The notes under the pieces were generated by a model, which saw only the letters and a program-made list of their open reading frames with translations, was not told where the DNA came from and did no database searches. Below, piece after piece: positions 18,801 through 25,557 of a DNA stretch of 64,000 nt (the first letter of the stretch is position 1; the number at the start of each line of letters is the position of its first letter). The position numbers and the translations under genes were made by a program. Source of the DNA: Bacteroides acidifaciens (GTDB taxonomy: Bacteria > Bacteroidota > Bacteroidia > Bacteroidales > Bacteroidaceae); contig NZ_JANJZR010000007.1 in the NCBI RefSeq assembly GCF_024623065.1, forward strand, positions 1 to 64,000, in the 5' to 3' direction.

Positions 18801-19146
18801 AAAGGTTGCCTGTTGTTGAGACAAGTTTCCACCCCGGATTTTGAAAGGCGTAGATGTTACCATTGTCGACTGCATCGGGGGTGTTTTCGTCATACACCGT
18901 CACGATCTGACCGAATTTCAACGGCTTTCCGTCAGAACCGACCGGGGAAGTACTGTCCGCGTTCATCTCCGCGACGGTGGTGTATGTGTTACGAATCCCC
19001 AACCCGATCTGGTTTTTCTCCGCTTCGTTGATGACATCCAGCGTTTCATCAATCAAGCCGCCCACTTCTTCAGGTGATATGGATAAGGAATCTTTCTTTG
19101 CCGAAAGTTCCTGTGCCCGTCTTTTTAATTCGTATATTGTTGCCAT
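12850..19146 (-). CDS. Very large tail fibre / side-tail protein
   Basis: At 2098 residues this is the longest gene in the prophage. The N-terminus (1-200) includes Ala/Lys-rich coiled coil (NTADAAQKKADEAAESAKK). Between about 330 and 490 two roughly 75-residue repeats carry (W/F)ESKQ...A..DF. The middle (about 540-860) looks like beta-sandwich/Ig-type modules. Around 1000-1090 there is a LamG/concanavalin-like part (GYIKLYCDGDLIGASKY). The C-terminal third contains leucine-rich-like and CotH-like stretches that I cannot assign. Position before the two tip genes suggests they cap this fibre. Virion surface, host binding; inferred from size, repeats and context. Confidence 0.8.
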   Translation of the reverse strand: MATIYELKRRAQELSAKKDSLSISPEEVGGLIDETLDVINEAEKNQIGLGIRNTYTTVAEMNADSTSPVGSDGKPLKFGQIVTVYDENTPDAVDNGNIYAFQNPGWKLVSTTGNLSVYAKKEDVETAKNTADAAQKKADEAAESAKKANENIGKLSDNIGTEAESESEDGTVWGELKSLSDDADSTSQDVSSLMVDFVHHSTERFDEIVTDASIVLEQSSATVEGGKVVFVASKGKFAYFVDNKYYPSWTGVDNYMNADRTSPHENKIYLFGNKTYIYFAGALLSADSDAMQLAASADLAAKAAKKSAEDAQTTASSALSLANKALSVINVNGICGGSVYSLPAAIAAITERENMDNTIYRKPGIVLTYKIAEGEWESKQFAGSSLEGFATEANWIDFGGAGGDMTGKGAVLLVDEIAPLSNGYYILQTAINALTTYETANETECIKPGVVIIYRTGKETFESKQLCASRADYNDLAAWSDFSSAAGGTVETDTEIIKDSVNPVAGGAVYDAMPVDVDGEQAEDGTVRVYMKNAEGLPLGDGFTFAVGTGGGGDVAGTIVYIYPQRTSLYAALGTDDLTIRLAILSRTGSGEMVSYNNIETLQLKDKSTGETLETFNVNRESSASDTDYSFTIPVKSYFSEAMNRKFVIVATDDGGNTAQKTISVTAVNLKLSRVWALYKTLQQGSGLVTMTDVFKLSSANKSTVTAHIKVGEEWKLISQTSVASTRSQDLQINVSSLGLTHGAYTVKIVAQDVESGVWSNYQFFDVMIVNPSSLMPVVSLAHSEETETAWSVRKYANLNIEVACYDPSHVATDAHVEIHRVAKVTNTSTGDNNETDTVLTTVSVGRNSTFNLSTRVDGFTIADNIRNTLGIYGKCGAGESNTIEYSVNSSVIDINGDSGYTVYFNPADKDNSDQDKSWLYGLYEMKQTGFNYSTNAFVTDKTEGKAFKVSDDATALCTYRPYNRTNIEQTGSTTIIKIKTQNAADPDANVVSCWDEANQIGWRITSKCVYFKALGTELIERYFKPGDIYEFAFVIEKANAEEDGKGYIKLYCDGDLIGASKYTAGQSAIKQSEQISFSGTAGELYMYRLLSWEKEMADEQINDEFVIGKSDTDEMIALNKKNDILTDNKIDLNKALEMCDCLVEMPHGDYKLETLDNVTDTSTKIYTDLYLFCKDKGMSLIIENVETTNQGTTSAFYPTYKNRKYKLKKATIRAMYPELAPQALLDAIANKKIILRGKTIPFDKVCLKVNYASPDKVNTPISRINNDMQKALGEDYMTPAQNAYYADENNTLDLRTSIDGNSVLVFKSDTGNINDAYFWCRGDWNIDKGNPPTFGFKDVPGYNADCLSYGDFTDLPDVTESYFMSHTGDYDQDTIYMLSKSTDASYKFMEYVDGTWKNTTGTISFNGKKTVVTGRVLNPVECVEMLDYEGMCIFDDIDNFMTMQSTHSKWVKGLYGGELSTESLVPKWTMFFEFRTPDDDGMNLAYALGKKTPYRWKQFCEWVYSCNPKNRMAGGKISINGVQVSDTLENRYRKLVEEMDRYCSVASFRAYLVRILYHSGVDQLSKNSMWALYLCPDGVYRWYMNHDYDSDSTNGKNNSGIFKLPYNVMLDSVMEGENVFAGRMSVVWQGMWRYDQVGLAATAEKIRTSRLPGGESAFSYEAVLRESEEKDHLMIPAIVACRDSVAKYITNPGGQAFNVISGMGIPYRHYYVSARYDFLDAYFGVSTILKADNMCMFRTIGENINIEVTASEQWKLWAGFNTPAAQQGAWAEEDGSKVTFHFDGSNSSSAIYIIGASKIKSLGDLSTVNIDGTQAKDFTTLIRVEELVFGSKRKGFANNSVTDLPLGEKPYMRLLNVENFKKLVSLDLTGATRLLHLLAYGSALQIVNFVGGCPVQYAELPTTMTQFKLMNLDKLSYKGLNADTGIVVESMPNITTLRVENCPLIDVVKMIRDIIDSQEGNVVFRHIRITNRDFVGNGSEVLEILRLGIGGLDENGNQVEKPVLTGNYLLDEVIENSDIEAIRNGFEGLTVSTIIDAYVKMIDWFNSEAYGGEPYYPEVTLDNVGEIMDYYNGESYEEYLERFAKDNMDINDLININ

Positions 19147-19152
19147 TATCAG

Positions 19153-19995
19153 TTAAATCTTTAATGTATCCTCGATTAAAATAGTACTTGCAGGCATTTG
19201 GACAAGTGGGCTGCCATCTGCTGAAGCTATATAACAGTTGCCGTTATCGAATGTGAGTTGAACAATCATTGATTGTGGATTATCCCATGAATCTGCATAC
19301 GACATCGATAGACTGAACACTCCGGAAATATTCTTTACAGACGAATCAAATGTACATAATCTCCGTTTGCCGTTCACTTCAGGAGCTATCATGGGAGTTC
19401 CTGTATAGGCAGCAGCCAAGATATTAAAATAGACAGTTTCATTGCCCGTCTGTTTTGCCCGGTATATGATTTCTGCTTTTCCGGAAACGACTTCACTTAG
19501 GGATAACTGGGCTTTCATGTCCTTTTCTATTATGGTCTTGTCCAAATAATCTGTGACAATAGCCAATATTTTATTCCTGAATGTTACTACATCATTTCTG
19601 CCTACATACATATCTGACTTTGTATATGTTGTTGACAGTTTTACATACCTGCGCTCATATACTTGCGCTTCAGAATTGTCCGCAAATATTTCATTTTGAA
19701 ATTTTTCCTGAACAACCACCCAGTATACTGGTTGTGATGTAGGCACAGTAAGAATATCCGGTTTTATCGGATAAACTTCATCACCTATCACGATATATCC
19801 ATTTCCGACAATAGTATACACTGTATTGGAACCAAGGATTTCCGTGCTGACCGGATCGCTTAACAGAATATGTTTCTCTCCCAGTTTCATCCCGGAACAA
19901 ATGGCTTTCAATACGTCTGCTGTGGATTCTTGCATAAATTCCAAATCATCCAAATAAAATGGCTGTCCGCCTTCTTTAAATAACAGTTTATTCAT
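19153..19995 (-). CDS. Phage tail/baseplate-associated protein, unassigned
   Basis: From ATG 19995 this is 280 residues (MNKLLFKEGGQPFYLDDLEFMQ...). That start is preferred over 20046 because it overlaps the upstream stop by only 8 bases and matches the way related baseplate proteins begin. It is beta-rich, with no signal peptide. Position between the baseplate J-like gene and the fibre suggests a fibre-attachment (collar or wedge) role. I do not recognise a named family. Confidence 0.65.
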   Translation of the reverse strand: MNKLLFKEGGQPFYLDDLEFMQESTADVLKAICSGMKLGEKHILLSDPVSTEILGSNTVYTIVGNGYIVIGDEVYPIKPDILTVPTSQPVYWVVVQEKFQNEIFADNSEAQVYERRYVKLSTTYTKSDMYVGRNDVVTFRNKILAIVTDYLDKTIIEKDMKAQLSLSEVVSGKAEIIYRAKQTGNETVYFNILAAAYTGTPMIAPEVNGKRRLCTFDSSVKNISGVFSLSMSYADSWDNPQSMIVQLTFDNGNCYIASADGSPLVQMPASTILIEDTLKI

Positions 19996-20476
19996 ATTCG
20001 TATATTTTAAGGACGTAGGTTCGTCCGGCTGGTTTATAATAGTCAATCAAGTTTTTAATCTCATTCTCATACGTTGACAGGAACGACGGTATGTTCACCA
20101 TGTAATTTCCCGAATAGTTTCCTTCACCGCGCTGCTGGATGTGTTTCTTTCCCACTCCTTCACCCCGTTTATACAGGTAGGACGGGATTTGCTCTTCCCT
20201 GCGGTGATACAGGTACGACTCCTTTCCCGCAATATCAGTGATGTATATTTCCCTGTTTTTCAAGAAAAACCTGTCGTTCAGCACTTTCTCGATATATATC
20301 ACCTGACCGTTTATATTCAGCTTGTTGATAGCCTGTTTACGGTAGCTTTTAAACAGGGTGTAAATGAAGATTAAAGGGAGAAGGAAGATGGATATGATTG
20401 CAAATATCTTCCTTTTCCTCAATGACGGACGAAGCACATACTGCGCGTATTTGATAATGTCAAAATCATACCACAT
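19988..20476 (-). CDS. Baseplate-region protein with one hydrophobic segment
   Basis: 162 residues. A strongly hydrophobic segment (about 24-43, AIISIFLLPLIFIYTLF) follows a basic stretch (RPSLRKRKIF), so it looks like a single transmembrane or packed hydrophobic helix. The remainder is soluble and Tyr/Lys-rich. It overlaps both neighbours (10 bases with the gpJ-like gene, 8 bases with the next). Membrane segments are unusual for a baseplate component, so it may be a late non-structural protein. Function unknown. Confidence 0.6.
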   Translation of the reverse strand: MWYDFDIIKYAQYVLRPSLRKRKIFAIISIFLLPLIFIYTLFKSYRKQAINKLNINGQVIYIEKVLNDRFFLKNREIYITDIAGKESYLYHRREEQIPSYLYKRGEGVGKKHIQQRGEGNYSGNYMVNIPSFLSTYENEIKNLIDYYKPAGRTYVLKIYEYE

Positions 20477-21314
20477 AAGTCAGGGAGGTTTCAAGGCTGT
20501 TCAGGATGAAGCACCCGGCTACAGCCGTATAGTTATTGTTTTTAATTACATTGTATTCCGTAGCTGATGCCGCTTTTGCGGCACATTCTCCAAGTTCGAT
20601 ATCCAGTACTCCTTCAACCTTCTGTATCGCGTCAACAAGTTTTGTCTTATTGAATTTACCGCCATACTCGATACCTTTCAGATAATCGTTGATGGCGGCA
20701 AGTACTGGTTTACTACCATCCGTCAGGCGGATACCGGAAGCGTTGATAACCATAGGATCGACTTCTATGGTCGCGTTGATACGGATGTCATCTGCCGGAA
20801 TTGACTGTATCGACAAGATTACCCCGGCAATCTTGATCGAATTCATATAGCTTTTAAATGCCGTCAGAACGTCCCCGGTCAAAGGACAAGGAAGTCCCCC
20901 CTCATCTCCGGACACGAGTATCTGAATACTTCCTCCGCGATCTTTGACTGCCACATACTTGACAAGCTGTTTGGTTTTGTCGATAACGGAATACCGGAAC
21001 TGGTATTTCTCCGGATCATAGACCAGCGGATCACCATACTGGAAAGCCAGCGCACTGCTATGATACCATCGCACGGTCGGTATGATATTGGCGTCAATCC
21101 GTTCCTCCACGTCCGATTTGAACTGGTCAAACATTTGCTCTATGACGTGCGCTGTTGCCGCAAAAATGTAAAACAGGGTACTTTCTATTGATACGGGGGA
21201 AAACACCGAATCAAAGTCGGCATCACCCGTGATGCCATACAGGTCACGGATAATGCTGTTTGACATATAGGCATCCGTCATTTCTTTCTTTATTTCTGCG
21301 ATTGTTCTAGCCAT
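20466..21314 (-). CDS. Baseplate J-like protein (Mu gp47 / P2 gpJ type)
   Basis: 282 residues. Baseplate J proteins form the wedges of contractile tails. The N-terminal helical part (IAEIKKEMTDAYMSNSIIRDLYG) and C-terminal region (GKFNKTKLVDAIQKVEGVLDIEL, close to the family's 'v..si..v.GV.dv' end) fit the family. The start abuts the stop of the LysM-like gene (ATG/stop overlap at 21314). Assignment rests on motif resemblance plus the gene order X - J - fibre seen in contractile phages. Confidence 0.7.
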   Translation of the reverse strand: MARTIAEIKKEMTDAYMSNSIIRDLYGITGDADFDSVFSPVSIESTLFYIFAATAHVIEQMFDQFKSDVEERIDANIIPTVRWYHSSALAFQYGDPLVYDPEKYQFRYSVIDKTKQLVKYVAVKDRGGSIQILVSGDEGGLPCPLTGDVLTAFKSYMNSIKIAGVILSIQSIPADDIRINATIEVDPMVINASGIRLTDGSKPVLAAINDYLKGIEYGGKFNKTKLVDAIQKVEGVLDIELGECAAKAASATEYNVIKNNNYTAVAGCFILNSLETSLTYVV

Positions 21315-21592
21315 TACTTAAATTGTTCGGTAAACTGTTCGGTGAAAATTCTCAATCGTACCGCATTTGAGGCGGTTTCAGAAGTAGCCGGACAAACGGA
21401 GTTCCGCTGGCAGTAATCAGCCAGTTCACTGTTATAGACCTTTTCCGGGGTTTCGATTTCCTGTCCGGCTTGTAGTGTGTCCGTTATGCCCATATCGTTC
21501 GTCCTGGCAAGCATGAAAGCCGCTTCGATTGTACCATATTCCTGCACGGCTATGTCCAGCAGGGTTTGTCCGGCTTGTACTACAGTTTTCAT
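21314..21592 (-). CDS. LysM-domain tail protein (gpX-like)
   Basis: 92 residues. The N-terminal VVQAGQTLLDIAVQEYGTIEAAFMLARTN...LQAGQEIETP is a LysM-type module, as in P2 gpX and other small tail proteins that bind the hub or peptidoglycan. The remaining about 40 residues are not recognised. It overlaps the spanin-like gene by 4 bases. Confidence 0.75.
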   Translation of the reverse strand: MKTVVQAGQTLLDIAVQEYGTIEAAFMLARTNDMGITDTLQAGQEIETPEKVYNSELADYCQRNSVCPATSETASNAVRLRIFTEQFTEQFK

Positions 21593-22092
21593 CTTACATT
21601 TTTATAAATAAAAAATACAAATGCAATAAAGAAGGCTGCTATTACGGCTTTTGCCCACGGAGGAATGTACGCGACCTTTTCAACGACCTTTGTATCATTC
21701 TTCTCCTGTTTTTCCAGTTGTTCCTTCAGTGTCAGCAGGGTTTCCTGAATTTCCTGTATTTGTACCTGAATCTGTTCATTATAGGTTTCTTTCTCCTGTT
21801 TGGTAGACGTTCCCGTCGCTGTCTCCGTAGAGGTCGGGTATTGTTTCCCGGTCGAATCCGGTGGCGAATAGTTCGTCTTTTGCCAGTTGAATTCCATTTG
21901 CTGCATCATCTCGATCATTCGTTCAACGTTCTTGTTTACGTCGACCTGCGTTTTGTCCGTAGAAACTTCTTCCTGTTCCGTCTGCTTCTGCTCCGTGTTA
22001 TCCTGATGGACGGTCGTGTCCGTTTTGGACGATCGGCAGGAACAGACGGACAGCACCACGATTGTGAGTAAAAAAACGAGTATCTTTTTCAT
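21589..22092 (-). CDS. Candidate single-gene spanin (lipoprotein with C-terminal membrane helix)
   Basis: 167 residues. The N-terminus is a lipoprotein signal (MKKILVFLLTIVVLSVCSC, lipidation likely at Cys18 or Cys20). The middle is Gln/Glu/Lys-rich and predicted coiled coil (QVQIQEIQETLLTLKEQLEKQEK). The C-terminus has a transmembrane helix (AKAVIAAFFIAFVFFIY). An outer-membrane lipid anchor at one end and an inner-membrane helix at the other is the architecture of unimolecular spanins (phage T1 gp11), which fuse the membranes in the last step of lysis. It directly follows the amidase (1-base overlap) and holin-like genes. Inferred; no sequence family match claimed. Confidence 0.7.
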   Translation of the reverse strand: MKKILVFLLTIVVLSVCSCRSSKTDTTVHQDNTEQKQTEQEEVSTDKTQVDVNKNVERMIEMMQQMEFNWQKTNYSPPDSTGKQYPTSTETATGTSTKQEKETYNEQIQVQIQEIQETLLTLKEQLEKQEKNDTKVVEKVAYIPPWAKAVIAAFFIAFVFFIYKNVR

Positions 22093-22589
22093 TACGGTCG
22101 AACGATTACAGGTGGTAAAAATGAGGTAAATTCACTCTTTACGTCGAAGCAGGGACATTCTTTCATCCACTCGCATTTTTCGACGATGCCGTTCCCGTTC
22201 TTGTCCGGACTGGTATCTCGATGCCCGAGGATATCAATAATGTCGTGGCGGTGGCAGATGTCCTGAACGAGCTCGCGCATCGCTTTCTTCTGTGCGTCCG
22301 TCCGGGTATCCTTTGCCTTGCCGTTCTTATCCAGTCCCCCCTCATAGCAGATACCGATTGAACATCGGTTATAACTGGTATTCGTACCGGGAACGATAAA
22401 GTTGTCATGTGCTCCGATTTCGTTTTCCGCCCGCATGGGGATCACACGTCCGTCCTTCCGGATATAATAGTGGTATCCCCATTTACCGAAGCCGCGGGCT
22501 ACGTGCGAATCATTGATTTGCTTCTCTGTGAAATCTTTGTCCCCGCGTGTTGCGGAACAATGAATGATAATGTATGTAGGCTTATTCAT
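22092..22589 (-). CDS. N-acetylmuramoyl-L-alanine amidase (endolysin)
   Basis: Amidase_2 (PGRP-like) enzyme that cuts the amide bond between MurNAc and L-Ala. From ATG 22589 it has 165 residues: IIIHCSAT (first Zn-binding His), GYHYYIRKDGRVI, GAHDNF (second His region), SIGICYEGGLD, and LGHRDTSPDKNG (third Zn ligand and catalytic region). The upstream in-frame ATG at 22706 would run back through the holin gene and is rejected. No export signal, so it needs a holin. It overlaps the holin-like gene by 8 bases. Confidence 0.9.
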   Translation of the reverse strand: MNKPTYIIIHCSATRGDKDFTEKQINDSHVARGFGKWGYHYYIRKDGRVIPMRAENEIGAHDNFIVPGTNTSYNRCSIGICYEGGLDKNGKAKDTRTDAQKKAMRELVQDICHRHDIIDILGHRDTSPDKNGNGIVEKCEWMKECPCFDVKSEFTSFLPPVIVRP

Positions 22590-22830
22590 CTTTCTTTTCC
22601 TCCTTATTTTCTGTTTCGTCTTCTCTTTCAATGTATTTCTTATACTTGCATTTATACCTGTAATCAACCCCGAAGAGTGCGCCCGCGAATGTCGAGACTT
22701 CGCCATAGGCGACTAAAACAGAGTTGTCAATCTGTCCCGTAGGTACTACCCAAAATCCGCAAAACAGCAGGATCATTCCGGATACGGACAGGAAAACTGC
22801 GATCCATAACTGTACGTGTAGCCTTTTCAT
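22582..22830 (-). CDS. Small holin-like membrane protein
   Basis: 82 residues with two hydrophobic segments (about 8-28 and 40-55) and a highly charged C-terminal tail (YIEREDETENKEEKKDE). Size, topology and location immediately before the endolysin are typical of class II holins. There is no family-specific motif. Confidence 0.65.
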   Translation of the reverse strand: MKRLHVQLWIAVFLSVSGMILLFCGFWVVPTGQIDNSVLVAYGEVSTFAGALFGVDYRYKCKYKKYIEREDETENKEEKKDE

Positions 22831-22842
22831 GATACATACGGG

Positions 22843-23142
22843 TTATAGAATCAGGCGGAAGACTATCCATACCGGTAATATGACTACATCCGCCAGCAAT
22901 GCCCCGCATACTGTCGCCCGGATGTCTGCCGTGTCCGGAACATCGTCTTTCGATTCCTTCCATTTACCAGCCAGCCATGCGGAGACAGTTCCCAAGCCCA
23001 TGCCGCCCAATACGCTAAGGAAGCTCACTCCAAACAGGAAAACGGATGCTACCACGCACACGGCTAAAATGAGCATCCCAATCAGTCCGTGAATGATTTT
23101 GTCCACTCCGAACTTTTTAATCAAATCGTTACTTGCTTTCAT
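22843..23142 (-). CDS. Phage membrane protein, possible second holin or antiholin
   Basis: 99 residues with three hydrophobic segments (about 15-36, 38-57, 80-98). A short polar loop (GKWKESKDDVPDT) carries charges. Two small membrane proteins in a row before the endolysin suggest a holin/antiholin arrangement, but a VanZ-like structural role cannot be excluded. Confidence 0.6.
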   Translation of the reverse strand: MKASNDLIKKFGVDKIIHGLIGMLILAVCVVASVFLFGVSFLSVLGGMGLGTVSAWLAGKWKESKDDVPDTADIRATVCGALLADVVILPVWIVFRLIL

Positions 23143-23153
23143 TTTCGTTAATT

Positions 23154-23453
23154 TTAATCGTTGGTAATTTCAATATTTATTTTGTCCACCAGTTCCGAAT
23201 AGTCAATGCCTGCGCGTTTCAGGTGGATTTTCATTTGTTTCTCAATGGCTGTCTTAGCAGCCTTTGACCGTATATGCCGGATCAGGTTCGCGCCCAGCAC
23301 CGGGTCTTCTTTCAACTCTCCCTGATTCAGTTCCAGCACGGTTGCCGCATTCTGAATCAGCGTGTCACCGACCACGAATCCGGTCAGCCCGTCTTTTCCC
23401 GTATGGGGAACAATCCGGATGTCACCGTCCTTGTCAAGTAATAGTCCCTTCAT
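23154..23453 (-). CDS. Baseplate wedge protein, gp25/gpW-like candidate
   Basis: 99 residues. The N-terminal DGDIRI, the central LIQNAATVLELNQGELKEDPVLGANLIRHIRS, and the C-terminal KIHLKRAGIDYSELVDKINIEI follow the shape of gp25-type baseplate wedge proteins, with their 'q.i...l.t..Ge...dp.lG' core. Its position after the spike gene supports this (4-base overlap). Moderate confidence because assignment is by motif shape. Confidence 0.65.
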   Translation of the reverse strand: MKGLLLDKDGDIRIVPHTGKDGLTGFVVGDTLIQNAATVLELNQGELKEDPVLGANLIRHIRSKAAKTAIEKQMKIHLKRAGIDYSELVDKINIEITND

Positions 23454-23953
23454 TGCTTCACCCTTTCGTTTTCAATATCCCCGACCTGTGTCTCTTTCAG
23501 TGAATCTGATGTGTAGGAGGACAATGCCGTTTTCAAAGCCGCTCCCCCGTCGTTCGGTACGGGCGTCCAGCCGGACAATTTCTGTTTCAGTGAATTGATG
23601 TCCTTTTCAATCAGGTTCAGTCGTTCCGTCAGCTCTCCGACTTTTACCAGTCCGCCCAACGTCCCGCCATTCAGCACTATTTCGTCCACTTCATTTGCGG
23701 AAATCAAGAAGGCGTCAGTCTCCTGTCCCTCGATGATTCCGACCAGACAAGTCGTTCCCGGTTTCGGATAGATGCATAATGCCCCCATTCCCAACTGGAC
23801 GTCATAATATTCAAGTTGGTCAATGACTCCGGTCACGTCCATTGTCCCGTTGTCCTTATCAACCGTGTCAACCGTTACCCAGCGCAGTTGTGCCTGTCTA
23901 ACCCCTTCGCGCCATTTTTCAAGCGCATCACGTAACTGTTCGTCCGTTGTCAT
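23450..23953 (-). CDS. Baseplate spike protein (gpV-like)
   Basis: 167 residues. The first 90 residues look like an OB-fold (VDTVDKDNGTMDVTGVIDQLEYYDVQLGMGALCIYPKPGTTCLVG), the form found in gpV/Mu gp45 spikes. A short coiled coil (LTERLNLIEKDINSLKQKL) and a Gly/Ser-rich tail follow. It overlaps the hub gene by 4 bases. The spike pierces the outer membrane at the tail tip. No terminal His-rich iron-binding apex is visible. Confidence 0.7.
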   Translation of the reverse strand: MTTDEQLRDALEKWREGVRQAQLRWVTVDTVDKDNGTMDVTGVIDQLEYYDVQLGMGALCIYPKPGTTCLVGIIEGQETDAFLISANEVDEIVLNGGTLGGLVKVGELTERLNLIEKDINSLKQKLSGWTPVPNDGGAALKTALSSYTSDSLKETQVGDIENERVKQ

Positions 23954-24921
23954 TCCGCGCGTCCTCCCAACTCTATTTTTTGCCTGTATGTAGCATCGTC
24001 ACTGAAATCCTTTGTCACTTTCTCAACGTAATAGTATCCGTTCATTTCCGGTGTTATTTCACTTTTCAGGTCAACCGTCATACCATGACGGACGACAGGT
24101 ATTCCGAACAGTTCGACACCCCCGCGGTACTTCTGTTTTTTAAGGCTTTCATAAAAGTCCTCTGCAAACTTCTTCAAGTCCTCAACCTTGATGGTTTTTC
24201 CTTTTTCATTGTAAGTAAGGTTATAAACCTCGCTTCCTTCCGTTCCGGCTTTTGCTTCCAGTTTCTTGCCGCCTGCACCGATGCTGACTACCTTGACCTG
24301 AAATTCACCGTTGGTTTCGTTCAAGTCCTGGCTGACAGCGTTTCTTTCCAGCACGATCTTTACCTTTTCGGTATCGACCTTTTCGGAATACACATTTCCG
24401 CAATACAGGACTTTGCCGATGAAATAGCAGTGAAGGTTGGTTTTCTTCCGGATGTCGTTCAGAATTTCCGCGACTGTCTTGGACGAATACCGCACCGCAC
24501 CAAGTTCCGCGTCATAGTTGGTTTTTACCTCATAGCCTTTGGCGACGTCTGCAAGCAGTTTCTTCAGTGTGACATTCTTTGCGGAATAGGACACTGTTTT
24601 TCTTTTCAGGTTATACATTTCGTCCTCACACCGGATCGTCACTGGAACACCCCAGCCGATCAGCGATATATATCCTTCAAATTCCGTGTACAGGTTGGAA
24701 TCATATCCGAGTTCAATCTTCACCTGATCCCCGGCAGACAGCAGTTCCTTCAGGTCTTTTCCCGCAAAGTATCTGATACGTCTCGGAAGAACTATTTCCG
24801 CGGAGTCCGTCAGCATCTTCCATGAACTTTCAATGTGAACCGATGAAACCGTATGGATGACCAGTTCCCCGCGCTTCCTGTTTGCCGGGAATGTGATCCG
24901 GCTGCACATCATATAGCTCAT
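23950..24921 (-). CDS. Baseplate hub protein (gpD/gp27-like)
   Basis: 323 residues. It has the layout of late-control D/Mu gp44 hub proteins: N-terminal beta domain with LSAGDQVKIELGYDSN...FEGYIS, a middle VTLKKLLADVAKGYEVKTNYD...TVAEILNDIRKKTNLHCYFIG domain, and a C-terminal part ending YYVEKVTKDFSDDATYRQKIELG. The hub trimer sits on the spike at the tube end. The start overlaps the preceding gene by 4 bases. Confidence 0.8.
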   Translation of the reverse strand: MSYMMCSRITFPANRKRGELVIHTVSSVHIESSWKMLTDSAEIVLPRRIRYFAGKDLKELLSAGDQVKIELGYDSNLYTEFEGYISLIGWGVPVTIRCEDEMYNLKRKTVSYSAKNVTLKKLLADVAKGYEVKTNYDAELGAVRYSSKTVAEILNDIRKKTNLHCYFIGKVLYCGNVYSEKVDTEKVKIVLERNAVSQDLNETNGEFQVKVVSIGAGGKKLEAKAGTEGSEVYNLTYNEKGKTIKVEDLKKFAEDFYESLKKQKYRGGVELFGIPVVRHGMTVDLKSEITPEMNGYYYVEKVTKDFSDDATYRQKIELGGRAE

Positions 24922-25553
24922 AATGTCAATTCGTAAGGGTTGTCACTTGTCGCCTCTATCGTGAAGGGGACTACGCTGCTGTTTCCCTGAATCGGGTTGA
25001 ACGAGATGTTATCGATAATGATGGAATAAATTTCCTTGTTATTAAAGATGCTTCCCGTTACTCCGATTGCTTCCGTCACTTTGCGGAACTTGCAGAGTGC
25101 GTTCACCTGTTCGGCTACCGTCTTGTAACCTTCCCGGCTTTTGTCCGCTATGCAGAATCCCCGGATGTTGATTTTCCAGTCATCAAGCCCGTAGACCTCC
25201 TTTACAGTCCCGTGAATGCCCAGGACTTTCGTTTTGGAACAGTTCATCGGGCGGGAAAAGTCCACGACCGTTGCATACGGCATCGGAAAGCTAGCCATGT
25301 TCATCGTGCCGCGTGACCCGTCCGGATTATAGGTGCTGTATTGCTTGTTACCGTCAAGGGTAAACGTCCCGATGACCGGAGTCCCCATCCAGCTGTACGC
25401 TTCGGCTTCGGCATCCGGAATCGTTGTCACCCCGGTGTATTTCCCCGGATCGTAATCTTGTAGGGTTCGTCCCCACGGAAGATAAATCGGGGATGAAATC
25501 CCGAAGACCTCCGTAAACAATGCACCAATATTTAACGCTGTATTTCCTGTCAT
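24918..25553 (-). CDS. Tail protein of the DUF6046-like group (DNA circulation / hub-adaptor position)
   Basis: 211 residues between tape measure and hub, the slot held by Mu gp43-type proteins or by tail-tube terminators in related phages. It contains YLPWG near the N-terminus, VKEVYGLDDWKINIRGFCI, and ends with PFTIEATSDNPYEL. I recall this pattern as DUF6046 in Bacteroides phages. It probably forms part of the hub ring; function inferred from order. Confidence 0.65.
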   Translation of the reverse strand: MTGNTALNIGALFTEVFGISSPIYLPWGRTLQDYDPGKYTGVTTIPDAEAEAYSWMGTPVIGTFTLDGNKQYSTYNPDGSRGTMNMASFPMPYATVVDFSRPMNCSKTKVLGIHGTVKEVYGLDDWKINIRGFCIADKSREGYKTVAEQVNALCKFRKVTEAIGVTGSIFNNKEIYSIIIDNISFNPIQGNSSVVPFTIEATSDNPYELTL

Positions 25554-25557
25554 AACT

